64,000 nt of DNA. Source: Amaurobius ferox. Lineage: Eukaryota > Arthropoda > Arachnida > Araneae > Amaurobiidae. The notes below the pieces were generated by a model, which had not been told where the DNA came from, ran no database searches, and was given only the letters and a program-made list of their open reading frames with translations. A program made the translations under genes and the position numbers. This document shows positions 23,376 to 37,018 of the stretch, one piece after another (positions within the stretch are counted from its first letter, which is position 1; the number at the start of each line of letters is the position of its first letter). The DNA lies in assembly GCA_951213105.1 (NCBI GenBank), contig OX578136.1, forward strand, positions 152,933,178 to 152,997,177, given 5' to 3'.

Positions 23376-24544
23376 CTGTGCAAAAAAAATCTTAAGCCGC
23401 AAAATTACACCATTTTTACTTAACAGCTAATGCATACCTCTACAGTAGTTTGATTTTTGGCATAAATTGTGCCACATTGTGCCAATTTTCAATTGTAATC
23501 ATTGGCATAAATTTCATTAAAAGTTGTTTTAAATTCTGATATGTCACACCGAAAAATTCTTATCAAAACACAAAATTACACCATTTTTACATAACAGTCC
23601 ATACATTCTGCTATAAAAGTTTAACATTAAGCATAAATTGTGCCATATACTCTAATTTACTTTTAATTGCGATTAACATAAAAAAATTTCACCAAAATCT
23701 GATAGAAATTCTCGTTCACCATGGCTAAAAATTAACTTGATGTGCAGTTGTGCCATTTTAACTTACAGCTGATGCATACTGCTACAAGTTATATTTTCGC
23801 CATAAAATGTGCCATACCGTGCAAATTTTTTATCACAATGACATGACATTTGTCAAAATTATGCTAAAATATTATTACCAAATCAAACTTTATGGAGACG
23901 GAAAAATATATTTTGGCAATATTTACAACAGTAATGGTATAAATAATCGCCCAGTGATTTAGACGTGATTATTATGAATTTAAAAGCATCCATTTCCATT
24001 TCTGTTTTGTATCAAATTACTTTATTTATAAAAAGCAGAATATTCGTTTCTGATTTCATTTTAAATACGATTTTTTTGCATACAGATCACATTCCCTTAC
24101 AATAATACTAATGAAGCATCCCTTTTCATCCATTCAAATTTCTGAAGATTCCAAATTTACTTTATATATTACCAATGAATATTATTATTTCAAAATTCAG
24201 AAAGTTAGATTCATCAGGGTGGTTATGGATCCTTAAGTACTCTCCATAGATTCACCTATGGTATTAAAATGTAAATATTATCATTACCAATAAACTTACT
24301 TTCTGAATAAACTTTTCTCATATTGTACTCTTATGACCGGCACCATTCATAATATTTTTCAATGGAGGGAAATTAAATGGTTGTAAAACTTTAGTAATAA
24401 AAGTAATCTTATTATAAATTATTTAGGCAATAGTGTGCACAGCAACTTATGACTTCAAAATTTACAATTCTGCAAATACAAGTTTAAATAAAATATTGTG
24501 CGGTCATTCCAAATTGTGATACTGTTTAATACATTACAAATATA

Positions 24545-25847
24545 AACAAGAAAGATCAATCATGCATAAAGCATTGATTATGAAACACTTTCCAACTTCA
24601 ATGCAATTTTATTTAAACATCTCTAAAATGTGATACATTCCTCGGCAATATTTTTTAAATTATCACAATACTACATTAATTTATTGCATTTGAAAACTTA
24701 AAACTTCATCGAAAAAAATGAACTTCATTCAAATGACGGCATTGAAATATAAATTGCCTGGTTTAAACATGTCTAAAATGCGATACATTCCTCTGTAATA
24801 TTTTTTAAATTATCAAAATACTACAATAATTTATTATATTTGAAAACTTCATCAGAAACAAATAAACGTTATTCAAATGACGTCATCGAAATATAAATCG
24901 CATGGTTCTCTCTATAAAAGCAGCATTTCATTCATGAACTTTTTTCCATTCCTTTCATTCATCACAATACTATAATAATTTATTTTATTTAAAAACTTAA
25001 AACGATGGAGGCACAAGTAATTTAACTCTATACTTAAAATTTCATCGAAAAACGTCTTCTTCTCTGTGTAAAATCAATGAATGTTTCATTCATATCAGCT
25101 ATATTGCAGACTCCATGACCTAAATGATTTTGCGTTAAAGAAATGTAGCAATTCTTATACAACTCATTCTACATATTTTGCTGTTTACATTCTCAATAAG
25201 TGAAAATTAGGCTTCGTTGTAGAAATAATCAAAGTTTGGTGATCATTTAAACTCAAATATATTGTAATTGCATTGTTTTAGTATGTAGACGCACAGAATT
25301 TAAGCAAAAAATAAAGTGGTTTTAGGACGGATACAACACTAAATATGAATTAAAAAGAGCTTTAAAATTCATGATTTTGACACAAGATGGATGCCATATT
25401 TTATTTTGAAGTGAGTCACGTGATCTCTTCATATAATGGTCACTTGATCTCTTCATATAAAGGGTGTAATTATTATTTTAATTTTTATTTAAAAAACTAC
25501 TGAATATATTTTGCTGAAATTTTTTTTATATATTTTATGGGATAATTTGGATATTTCCTAAAACTTTTGAAGCAATTTGTGAATTTTAAATTCCCTTAAA
25601 AAATGTTTGAAAAATTAAGTGCCATAGGGTTCAATGCATTTCATTTTTTCAACCCAGGTTCAATCCAAAACTAATTGGGTGATATCATTTATTTATATTC
25701 CCATAGGTCCCACAAACCGTCTGAACAACATACTAAAATTTCATTTTGATAAAATCATTTTTACGGCAATTATCGTGCTAATGGACAGACAGACAAACAG
25801 AATGAACAAAGTCATAAACACTTTTCAACTATGTTGTAAAGTGTTAA
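24545..25847 (+). repeat. Element B copy 2
   Basis: A long copy with all blocks of element B. Its first block (tttatttaaacatctctaaaatg through the cattgaaatataaa-like motif) is present twice near the left end (about 24598-24760 and 24765-24905), and the ggtcacgtgatctcttcat block is doubled near 25415-25465. These are the main length differences from copy 1. It lies in the last REXO1-like intron. Confidence 0.85.
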
Positions 25848-26654
25848 AAATCAATTAAAAAATTTACTATACAAAATATTAATTTAGCAGGTGTAATAAC
25901 ATCATCTACGATGCTATTGAGTTGCCGTCAACCGTGCGGTACACATTGAATTCAGTTTCATTTCGAATGTAGCATTGCGGCCTGAGTTCACCACGGAAGA
26001 GAACTTTTCACCACTTTTTCATCTTAAAGAGCATACATGAACGCAACCGTCTGATGCAGTGTGTTACATTGTGGTGAGTCAGAAGGCACCTTTAGCTGTC
26101 TGTACATTAGCTGGAGGGTTTTTACTCTGTTCTATTTCTGCTGGAGTCTGCCTTCAACTCTGTAGCTTATTCTGATTGGCTGCTGTCATCCTTGTCTATT
26201 TCTTCAATTTTGTCTTTAAGGAACTTGAAATCCTCTATAGGACTCAAAAGTTTTTCTACAACACTTCAAACTTGGTTATAGTTCTGCTCCCTGAGCCTTT
26301 CAGACTCCTAATTTTTTGGACAAAGTCTGTATTGGCCTTTTATAAGCCAGTAATTGTTAGTTATTCAGTTCTGCTGTGGATATCTTTAGTTATCTACATT
26401 TCTCCTGTTATCCCCAACAATCTTTTTTTCTCTGGTTTTTGCCGCCTTTTACACACTGTTACATAATTTGGTTCTTGTTAGATTTTACCCACAGTAAGGA
26501 ATATCATTTGTTCTGATGACAGTTTGGATTTTATCTTTTTATACTTCCAAGCACTGTTTACTTATGACTGTGTGTTCTTTACCACATCTAAAAAATCTCA
26601 GTTTCTGCTACAGTAGGTTGTTTTCACTTTATGGAAATGATTTTGATAATTAAT

Positions 26655-27763
26655 TTTTATGCATAAAGGGCGTATTTCTTGTGGCAATTTGCTTCTATCT
26701 GATAGTCTTGATTCTTCAATATAGCTCTAGCTCGAATTTTCCATGAAAGTAAACTTTTTCTTAGCACAGTCATGCCAATTTTATCCCACTCCTCTTGGGT
26801 CATTTTCGAAAAGTCTGTTCAGTGTTCTTGGGTGCTGTTTTCCTAAGACTTGTTTTAACAAACCGAAAGCGCAAAAGTCCATAGGAGAAGCACCCGGTGA
26901 TTTTACAGGTATTTCATTAAATGGGATACATTTTATTCCTGTTTCTGATTCTTTCTTTGCTAAATATGCTGCAGTTGATTTAGACGTGTGCCTAGAGGTT
27001 TTGTCCATATGAAGCTCAACTTTATTGATGTCCTTTCCATATAAGTCTGGAATTTCTTCAAAAATTGGTTCTAAAATATTCTACTGATAGTAGAGTGAAT
27101 TAATTTTAGCTTTACTTGAGATTTTTTGTAGTTTTAATTTACCGTTGAAACAAAATCCTGCAGCTATCATGAATCCCTTTGGGAACTTTTCTGTACATTG
27201 ACGAAGCCAATGTACGGTCATTTTCGTCAGTTGAGCAATAGAAAATTGCTCTTTTTTATTACAGTCACTTAAATACACCCATGCCTCATTGAGTGTCACC
27301 ACAAATTTCCATTTATCAGCAGCTAGGTGTTTTTCATATAAGTTTCTACAATTTGTTTTTCTTTCAGCAATATGCTTTGGCAAAAGCATATGAACTTTAG
27401 ATTTAAACATCTTTTTTAACTTCAAATCTTTATGAATGATTTTGTTTACAGTGCCAGAAGATATTCCCAGTTTCGATGCAGTGGATCTTTGAGTGAGTGG
27501 ATTTTCTTTTAGGATCAGAGACTTCACTTTCTTGATATTTACCCACGTTCGAACAGTCATAGGATGTGATTTTGCGGCTATTTTTTCACTTTTACTTTCA
27601 GCTAGACGTTTTTTCTCTTTCAAATTTAATATATTAAAAATACCTTTCTTTGAAATGCAATAACCTCCATTTTTATCTTGCTTTACAATTTATTGATATG
27701 AATATTTTTCTCGGAAAGGGCATTTACGTAACCTTTGAGCCATCTATCAATTTCAGGAGCCAT
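26655..27763 (-). pseudogene. Decayed Tc1/mariner-superfamily transposase
   Basis: The minus-strand coding remnant starts near an ATG at 27761-27763 (MAPEIDRWLKGYVNALSEKN), shifts frame before about 27700, and continues through a helix-turn-helix region (STASKLGISSGTVNKIIHKD). The nuclease core follows: FVVTLNEAWVYLSD, then HMDKTSRHTSKSTAAYLAKK, then SPMDFCAFGLLKQ. The second and third catalytic Asp are present. At the first, the codon at 27288-27290 reads AAT (Asn) in a TLNEAW context where the family has TLDEAW. An in-frame TAG lies at 27081-27083 and another frame change near 26785, after which a WDKIG and WKIRARAILK tail continues to about 26655. The gene is therefore inactive. It lies in the REXO1-like intron, in the same orientation as the host gene. 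Confidence 0.85.
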
Positions 27764-27854
27764 TTTCAAAATAAATCTTTTATTCTACATTCCAATCAAA
27801 ACAAAACAGTAGCAGACAATTACATTGAAAATGCCAAATCTTTATCTCAAAATG

Positions 27855-27998
27855 CTAAGGAGAAACATAAATACAAAATTGTTTCCATAAAGTGCGAATG
27901 ACCTTCTGTATGCATTTAGTTGTGCCATGTTCACAGCCACAAACACTGCATACTTGGTTGCTTACACACTTGGGTTGAACTTCATTCATTTCAGACAT
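27855..27998 (-). other. Small Cys-rich open frame (47 codons), uncertain
   Basis: Just upstream of the mariner-type transposase, the minus strand reads from an ATG at 27996-27998 through a segment with five Cys in 19 residues (CVSNQVCSVCGCEHGTTKC), a zinc-binding-like spacing, to a TAG at 27855-27857. It could be part of the same transposon or of the host sequence it landed in. No family is recognised. Confidence 0.25.
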
Positions 27999-27999
27999 A

Positions 28000-30934
28000 T
28001 TTTGGGACTTTCTGCAAAAGGGTGTACTGTATATCTCCTATAGCCAACATTCAAAAGATTCCTACTTAACTTATCCAATTGTCACAAGAGAATTATGAGA
28101 ATATTCTTTGCACACTTAGGCTAACTGAACTCAGCCAATTCACTAGAAGCCAAATTTGTTCATTTGCCATGTCCTTTAATTTTACATCTGGGTGAATATT
28201 ATGTATACATTTTGCACATATGGAATCTTTTATAACTCTATCAAAAACTGGTACTTCACAGAATATTGTTGTATCTAGAAGATATATTCCAATATTACAT
28301 GAATTTACAACAATTGTCATGTTGCCATTTTTTGTAACAAATACATTTTCAATTGATTCTCTTTCACAGCACTTATTATTTCTTCTTTACTCATAATAGG
28401 ATGTATGGGTATTTTCCCATCTAGACTCATTAGCAGAATTTTTGAGGTGGTCACATTATTTTTAAATGCTAATTCAACATTTCCCTTATATGATTCATTT
28501 TTTGCAAGCCACAGTTCTGCAGTTCTGCTTTCTTTCCATCATTCATTACCCTCACCTTCATTACTTAGATTATTTTCTACTTTTTTTTTTGCCTGCGGTT
28601 CCCCCAAACCACAGGCAAAAAACGACTTGCTATCATGTTACTCTTTAATTTCATTAGCTTCAGTTAATACTACCTTTCCTATCTAAGCATGGACCACAGA
28701 ATTAAATTATTCTTAATGTATAACACAATCCAATGCGATTATATAGTAGACGATTTTCATTCAATTTATCCGATTAAAATAATAAAGAAATTGATAGAAA
28801 AAATTAATTTTATACATGAAAGGCTTCATATTTCTGATTATATTAGTTATGACTATGGTATATAAGATTTCGGTAATTACTGATATTTTCAATTTCTGAA
28901 TTCATATTTTATTTTGGTAATAAGTTTTCAAATTCATTTATTCCCTACCTTGTTTAAATAGTTCTTGGACCAAGATAAAATGGTACAGTAATAACTTTTG
29001 TTACCATTTCAATCTTTATTATGATGTACATTGATAAAACTTTGTAAATTGGTTTACAAATGGGACCAGAACTCTTTATTCCTCAGATTTGCTAGCATGT
29101 GATAATTTTGTACAATGAGAACAAATATTCTTATACCTTTTCATTTTTTAGGGAAATTAAATATTTTCATGATTATTGTTATTTTCTGAGGTTTCAAAAA
29201 ATATTATGAATGTTTTTACAATTTCGATATATTTTAAATCACATGCAATAAGATTAATTAAGAAATAATACCTTACATTTTAAAATTCCCTGACTTTTCC
29301 AAATTTTCTTTTAACTTTTCAATTAATCATTTTTTCAATTCCCTGATTTTTAGGTTTATTTTTCTTTTATTCTCTGACAATTCCAGGCTTTTTCTGTTTA
29401 ACAGGTTAACACAATGTTCATATAATAAAAAACCATGCAATCATTTTAAATAGGATTAATCAAATGTTTAACTTTAAATTCTTTTGAAAGAATGAGATGC
29501 TTTTCTTCTTTTATGATAAAAAAATATCGACACAATGAAAATTGAGATGCAGAACACAAGAGTGGTGATAAGTTAAAATAAAAAGAAAAGCAAGAGGAAG
29601 GACTGTACAGAAATAAGGCAGGGGATTGAGGGTCATAGGGGAAATGTTTGACGCAGGTAATTAGTGTTAAATAAGCTGTCCATCTAGACATGAATACGAG
29701 CCAGGGTTGAAAACTGTGGGAGTATTTTGCAAAGTATTGAGAGTGATACCTTTTATAACACACATTATGTTGTTTTAGCTTACAAGTTAGGTGGTGCATG
29801 ACTAAAGTCAGTTGAATTGCTTGCACTACCCTTCAGAATGTACCTGTATGGAATGGATGTAATGGTAAAGTTATGCTTAGATCCAAATGTAACAGAGACA
29901 TAAACAATCCCTCACTTGATGACAAAATGATTTCCTTATAAGACGCTACTACATCTTTAACAATAAGTAATTAATTAAATTGTGATAAAATGTTATCGTC
30001 ATATTTTAATTTTAACTTTTAGTTTCATATACATAATATATTATTTTTCACAAAATGTTCACATTTCAGATTTGATAACAAACATACATATGTCAAGTTC
30101 TCCTGAACACATTTAGCCAACTTAATATAGGTTGGTAGCCATTTCATGTTTAAAAATGTCTAGGGGGAGTAATAAAAACATTAAATCTAAAGGAAACTAC
30201 ATATATCATATAATTTTAATTTTCTTTGAGAATTATAGATTTATGGTGTTCAAGATTTAGGTAAGAAATAAAATCAAAATGAAACATTTTTTTATTAAAA
30301 CTGAAGGGTATGTTCAATATAACAAATATGCTATAGGATTGTTCAAGAAATGTGACGTAAATCTATAAAATGAACAATCAAATCAAATCTACTATAAATG
30401 TTAAAAAACACTAAAAATGATAGAATTTTTAGAAATGTACATGATTATTAACAGTTTTAAGGATCATTAAAAACAATGACAAAAGTGAGATTTTTTTTTT
30501 AACTTCATCTGAAAGGGCCAAACATATTTTTGGGGCATTCAAACATATCTTATCTAAAAGTTTCAGAGCAAATTTGCACACTTTTGCACTAGTATGTCTG
30601 AAAACCCTTTATGAAATTGAATAACATGTAGTAAGAAATGTATCTTCTGTTACCAGACATTTAATTTTCTGCAAGATGTGTTCTAATTGCTATTGCGGTT
30701 TAACTCCATACTTTAATTTCTATTTATATTTGCTATGACTTAACAATTTTCCTTTCACCAATTGACTAGCAAAAGACTCAAATACTTAAGAAATAATGAC
30801 TTATTTTTACAGTATTGATGCCACCTCTGTTACTAACAATGCAACAAAGGTGACATTGTGCCACAAAAAGTGTAAGTTGTAGAAATTTATTTTAAATTAC
30901 GATTTTTCTAGGTAATACAAATTTTATTAAACTA
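28000..30934. other. Intronic AT-rich sequence with possible decayed coding scraps
   Basis: Minus-strand pieces at about 28330-28680 give short plausible peptides (for example MSKEEIISAVKENQ) broken by stops, suggesting an old insertion. About 29280-29410 holds ttccctgacttttcc and ttccctgattttt motifs like the subterminal parts of the 18.0-19.7 kb transposon, but no matching TIR. No host exon was found. Confidence 0.35.
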
Positions 30935-31791
30935 TCTATATATATAAAGAAGAAAAATATATATGTATGTATGTATGATCTAACATCATGAGAGAACGGT
31001 TGAACCGAATTTGATGAAATTTGGTGGGTAGTCTTGAAATAGCCCCACTTAAAATTTAGTCCATGTTTCGAGTTTCTAACACCAGGGGTTGTCATGATAT
31101 TAATGAAAAGCGAAGCTTTCGTTTGTCTCATCATCACAGGAGAACAGCTGCACCGAATTTAATGAAATTTTGTGGGTATCTTTGAAATTTTGAAGCTTTT
31201 TTACCCATTTCATATAATAGTTTGAATATAAATTTAGTCCAAGTTTCGAGTTTCTAAGACCAGGGGTTATCATGATATTAAAACAAAACTTTTTCCTAGA
31301 AGTTCTACTCTCTAACTCCATGATTCCCAATGAAAAAGGTTGAAAATCGTTGGTTTAAAATGTGAAAATCAATTAAATCTCTGAGTTTTGTGAGAGTTTA
31401 TTGAATGTATTAGTCACTTTTGAAAATCACAGGTTTGAAGTATAAACTACTTTTTACGACTTAAAATTTAAACTACTTTTTACGACTTAAAATTTAGTCC
31501 ATGTTTCGAGTTTCTAACACCAGGGGTTGTTGCAATATTAATGAAAAACAAAACTTTTATTTGTCTCATTATAACGGAAGAACAGCTGCACTGAATTTAA
31601 TTAAATTTTGTGGGTAGCTTTGAAATAGCCGCCCCCCCCCCCCATAAATATAGTAAAACATAATGCAATGAATTTACTTCTTTCACAGTGAAAAAACAAT
31701 GTATAAGATTCATGACCCTATATGTTCCGGTGTAATTTTTATCAGAGTTTTGCATAGTAAATCCTGAGCAATGCCGGGTAATCGCTGCTAG
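30935..31791 (+). mobile_element. Short non-autonomous Helitron
   Basis: Begins tctatatatataaag (TC at 30935-30936, preceded by A) and ends gggtaatcgctgctag (CTAG 31788-31791, followed by T), i.e. the A|TC...CTRR|T pattern of Helitrons. Inside are two copies of the block agaacagctgcaccgaattt (and variants with ttgaaccgaatttgatgaaa), each followed by gtttcgagtttctaa. These match the 5' part of the larger Helitrons at 51.2 and 54.7 kb. A C-run lies at 31632-31642. No Rep/helicase is encoded. Confidence 0.8.
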
Positions 31792-31805
31792 TTAAATATA
31801 TAATG

Positions 31806-32412
31806 AACAAGAAAGATACATCATGCATAAAGTATTGATTATGAAATACTTTCCAACTGAAATGCAATTTTATTTAAACATCTCTAACATGTGATACGCT
31901 CAGCAGTGATGCAACACTAAATATAAATTTAAACGGGCTTAAAACATCATGATCTTTACACAAGGGAAAAAGAAATAGACGCCATATTTTATTTTGCAAT
32001 GAGTCATGCAATCTCTTCATATATCATGAGTGTAATTATTATTTCAATTTTTATTTAAAAAACTGCCTAATATATTTTGCTGAAATTTTTTTTACCCATT
32101 TCATATAATAGTTTGAATATTTCCTAAAATTTTCGAAGCAATTTGTAAATCTTAACTTTGCTTAAAAAATGTTTGAAAAATTAAGTCCCATAGGATCAAT
32201 GTATTTCATTTTTTCAACCAGGGTTTTAAATCTGAAACTAATTGGGCGATATTAATTTTCATTCCCATATGTTCCACAGACCGTCTCAACAACATACTGA
32301 AATTTAATTTTGATACAGTCGTTTTTACGGCAGTTAACATGCGAACGGACAGACAGACAGACAGAATGACCAAAGTCATAAACACTTTTCCAACTATATT
32401 GGAAAGTGTTAA
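31806..32412 (+). repeat. Element B copy 3 (internally deleted)
   Basis: Carries the aacaagaaagatacatcatg start and the gacagacagacagacagaat through gaaagtgttaa end, but lacks most of the middle, so it is about half the length of the others. It begins 14 bp after the Helitron end at 31791. Confidence 0.8.
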
Positions 32413-32839
32413 AAATATATGAAGTCATTCACAATGTAAAATGCAGTGCAAATCAATATAAATTTGCATATGTGCACTTCGGAAATCCACTGAAATTCCT
32501 TCTTCTGTACACAAAGTCTATATCTGAATGCCCAAATAAATGCAAGATCATGTTTACTAAACTGAAATAGCTTAACGACAGATCTTTTGGAGAAAATTAA
32601 TATGCAAATTCCAAGTATATTAAGTTTACATGTTTACATAACTTTCTGATACACTAGCAATATTTTCAAAGTTACATAATTCAATATCATTTAAAAGCAG
32701 TTTCCCAAATTGGTTATAAAAAGTTGACATGCTACCCTTAATTAAAATTGCTTCTCTGGTATTTAAAAACCACTCACTAAAAACATGACTTAAAAAACTT
32801 TTAACAAAATTTGAAATAAGCTCATTAATAAATACTCAC

Positions 32840-32960
32840 CATCATTTTGGATTATTTTATTTAATTTCTCAGCCATCAAAGTTCGAAGAGCTCTTTTAAA
32901 AGGAAGGCCATTTTTATGTGGGAAAACTACAGATGTGTCTACAACAGTATTATGAAACAA
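32840..32960 (-). CDS. REXO1: REXO1-like exonuclease, penultimate exon
   Basis: Minus-strand acceptor ttgaatttag before 32960, donor gtgagt after 32840; 121 nt, phase 0 in and phase 1 out. It encodes [20 protein letters not shown] followed by [20 protein letters not shown]. The VVDTS-x-FPH core and the L-P-[FY]-K-R-[AS]-L-R block are typical of REXO1/GOR and related DEDDh exonucleases, between motifs II and III. No internal stop. Introns are 1.9 kb upstream and 11.0 kb downstream. Confidence 0.92.
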
Positions 32961-34895
32961 CTAAATTCAATAGAAAAGAAAGCGTGAGCATTAATATAAC
33001 ATCAATTTTTACTTCTTAATTAAAACTTCAAACTATGAAACTAATGTTTAGAAAAAAGGAGCCAAAAGTTCAAAGTAGCTATCTTAATCTATAACACAGC
33101 AATGTGAAATAAAGATACTACATAGAAAAGAGAGAGTAAATAGTAATACAGAATTGATTATTACTTTTAAATCTTAAAAGTTTCAAAAATGTGAAACTCA
33201 AATATTTTTTTTAAAAGGGCTAAACTTTCAAAATAGTTACCTATAACACAAAAGTTAAATAGAAACACTTTGATTTTCTATGAAATAATGGGCTTCACTT
33301 TTTGCCCTCTATGCTCACCAACCATCCTTTTCAATATCCAAATTATAAAAGCATTAAATGTATCATTTCATTTTAAGCAGATTTGTCGAAATTAAATGAA
33401 ATGAATGTCTATCAGATTCATTTAACTAAAATATGCATTATAATTCACAAGGCTCCTTTCACAACTACACTACTTCCAATTATTGTGCATTCATCAATTT
33501 TATATTATTAATTTATTTTACAAATATACAGCACAAGGCCCTGTTAAACATAATAGAAATTTAAATCGAAAACAGAATTCAAATCCAAATTACTTGCCCA
33601 TATTATATGTTTAAAATCAAGAGTGGATTTAACAGTAAGTGTACCAAACATTGCTTAGGTCCCTCACATAAAACACAGGTCCTAAATATTTAAATTCTCT
33701 CAAATAATATTTTATTTTCAATTGGGGATTATTTCAAATTTTTCTCAATTATAAAAATTATATTTTGTTTATATTTAAAGAAATAATAAAATTTAAATTT
33801 TTCCTGAAACAGTTTAAAAATACTTTTGCATCACAGGGCCCCAAGAAATGTCACTGGCTCCTGTTCCATAAAATTTGAAAAGAAGATATAAGAAACTGAA
33901 TTTGAGTCTACTACTAAAAACTGTATCTGCATCTAAATTCTGCTGTGAAAAGCAATGCCAGATTAATATTTCTTGAGGAAACTGGGCTATAAAGCATTGT
34001 GGCCCTACATTGGAACTATCTAGTACAAGTTTTGTTCAATATTCATCTGGATCCCTTCATTAAGTTTTTTTTCCTCCAAAGTAGGGCTTGAGTTTAATTT
34101 ATATTTACTTAATAAATGGAATTCAAAAATACTGAATCTTTTTAGTTTTTGGTTTTATGCAAATTAAACTAAAAAATTGTATCATAAATGTTAAACCTTA
34201 TTACATTATGTGACATCACTTTACACAAAATAAAAGTTATACATTATAAGGTCCCAAATTATAGGGGCTCCCAACACCTATTAACATCATATTAGGGACT
34301 AGGCCCTCAATAATGTAAATCCAGCACTGACTACTATAATTATTAATAATAATTTGAGAAATTTTTAAGTATGTACGAGTAATATGATCATTTTTATTGT
34401 TCTTCATTCATTTCATACTGTACGAGTAATATGATAATTTTCATTGTTCTTGATTCATTTCATACATGCCTGTTTAGCATTGAATATGTGCAAGTAGGAC
34501 ATAGTTTAGTACAGCACAGCTAAGGGATGATGGTACAACCTTGATTTCTGTTATAGTACAAAATTTTCTCACATATTTTTTATGAAAAAAAAATAATAAG
34601 CATCTCTTTTTCTAGGTCTTTTTTATTAATATGATTTATTATCCAGCCTATCCAGCAGTTACAAGGGATGATCAAATTATTAACATGATTAAAATTAGCT
34701 ATTTGACACTAATGAAGTTTTCGAAATATGTTTTCCCCCATAAGAATGCATGTTTAATAAATTCAGATGCAAGAGAAACTTTTCAAACTTACTGCAAATA
34801 TTTAAACTATAAAATTAAAAGGGCTGTGGTTATTTGTTTTAAAATTTTTTAAATGAGTGATAGAGCATCCAAGTTTTCTCGACATCAAAATTTAC

Positions 34896-35034
34896 CTTTA
34901 ATGCTTTAAAGTCACTTTCAAGACTATGTCCAATAATTATTGATTTGTCATTAAAAATACATAACAAGACAGCTTGAACATCCTGAATCGTTGTTCTTGT
35001 ACTTTTTAAATCATCTTCAGTTATCCCACTAAAC
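34896..35034 (-). CDS. REXO1: REXO1-like exonuclease, exon with motif II
   Basis: Minus-strand acceptor tttttctttcag, donor gtaaat; 139 nt. It completes an Arg codon and encodes FSGITEDDLKSTRTTIQDVQ, AVLLCIFNDKSIII and then GHSLESDFKALK. The G-H-S-L-E-S-D segment is exonuclease motif II with the conserved Asp. FSGIT and D-V-Q-A-V-L are also hallmark positions of the REXO1/REXO4/ISG20 clade, and the exact wording is closest to REXO1. Phases fit both neighbours. Confidence 0.95.
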
Positions 35035-35970
35035 CTGAAAGAAAAAAAAATCAATTTTTATCATCCAAATCTAATTTATAGACAAAATATATACAGACCC
35101 CCTCCCTCCCAATAAATTCAAAGAATTAATGAAGAAACTATTATACGAATGTTATTTAAAACATATATTGCTCATAAAGAAATTTGTCATTTAAAAGAAT
35201 TTTTCAAACTGTTTTTATGCAAGTACAAGATATCTTTTAAACAAGTAAGATGGTGGCATATTGTTGACCATGACTTACCTCACATTTTAATATCAAATGG
35301 ACAATTTGATTTTGTCAAGCACAGTTTGAACATGATGTATTCATGTTACCGTAAATCTAACTAATGGTGTTTTAAATTGCAAATACCAATTTATCCTGAT
35401 ATCAATTATAATTTGGTTTACATCAGATTACAATTTAAACTGAACATTAGATTGCAAAATGCGGTTTTGGAGGAAAACCAGTAATATAAATTGGGGGTAT
35501 AACCTTAAAACATCTAGATATTCAATTCGGCTGAAAAGGCTTTTCAAAACGAAAACAATTATTTCCTTTAAACATCAGGAAAGTAAAAGAAACATGTTAT
35601 GGTATAAAACTGGAAACATGCGATGTAGTATATAAATTTAAATTTATCTACACGCCATTACAGAAAATTTTAGCCAAATGCCATTAACACTCCTTCAGAG
35701 GTTCTCTCAAAGCATACACAGTTTAACCAGTAGTGTGCTTTCTTCAATATCAGAAAATTATCAGGGTCTCCAGGTAAAATTTTCTACTTAGACCTAAATG
35801 ACATTGTTGACTTTGATAATGAGGACAATTGCAAAATTAAAACAGAGTGGGCAGTAATAGCAAAAAAAATATGCAACTTTAATAATACCTTGCAAAAATA
35901 TATCCTCAATTTAGGAGGAGAATAAAGTGATGTTCTCTCACAGCCCATACATTAGAACACATATTAAAAA

Positions 35971-37018
35971 TCTGATGTCAGCAGCACATGACTTTCCCCA
36001 TATAATACAATGAATTAACTTCTTTCACGGTAAGAAAATGATGTATAAGATCTGCGACACAATGTTTTTAATGTTGAATTATACATTTGGCACTTTTCCG
36101 GATGACAACATGTAAAACTATTTTGAAGTACCCAATCACTTTTATTCTACGCAACACTAAATTGACTATTATCAATATAATTAGCATCTGAAATAAGCAA
36201 TATAGTCCATATATATTTTAATAATTAATTCATCAATTTGGCATTATTTTTGTTACCATCACTTTTGCAATTTTGATGATATTTTTGTCAATCTGGGGTG
36301 AAATATCCCCAAGTTAGCAATCTTTTGCTAAATTAGTGCCCAAGTTCACTAAATGTATTGCTAAGCTTTACACACAAAGAGAAGAGCATTTCTTATATAA
36401 AAATGACTGTTTGCAAATTGTTAGGCGTCAAAATACAAAACTATTACACAAATATCTTCTCTCACCAATGGAACAAACATAAGCCACAAGAATATTAACA
36501 AATTTCTCGCATACGAAATGTGAATATATTTTACAATAGTTATTACTTCTTTAATTTTGTGATTTTCTGATAAATATATTTGAAAATAGTGCAATATCTT
36601 GATAACGGTTCATGCTAACATTCTAAACTTTATGCCAATCACTTTCTAATGAAAAATTACAAATATTTATTTATATAACATTATTGAAGATTCTGGTCTT
36701 TTTTTTCTTTTTTTCAAAATTTCATTCAAAAATTTAAGGGGTCTTCTGAACATTTAATTGCGTTTAAAATCAATAGGATTTCAGTGTTCACTGCTTGTAA
36801 TTTTTTAACCAAATTTCATTCGAAACGCTTCATTCATTCATGAGATATCATCTCCACAGCCTCCTGAGCACACAGACAGACAAACACACACACATTACCC
36901 TAAAAACCATTGATTCAAGCTCAGGGATGCTTGAAATGTACTCTTCCATTGAAAACTTGAAATCAAATTTTCAATGCCATCACAGTACTTTCCCTATACA
37001 TTGTACTATGTATATACT
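35971..37018 (-). repeat. Element A, old reversed copy
   Basis: A diverged full-length element A on the minus strand. It begins (plus coordinates) with the terminus tctgatgtcagcagcacatg and ends with the tactttccctatacattgta motif. Internal landmarks are recognisable: ttcacggtaag block, gataacggttcatgctaaca, a (AC)n remnant at about 36870-36895 and tcagggatgcttgaaatgta. Heavy substitution marks it as the oldest copy here. It lies in a REXO1-like intron, same orientation as the gene. Confidence 0.75.

Noticed and set aside
29446..29826. 126-codon minus-strand open frame
   Set aside because: Rich in His, Phe and Ser with no domain, no splice context and no similarity I recognise; likely chance in AT-rich DNA.
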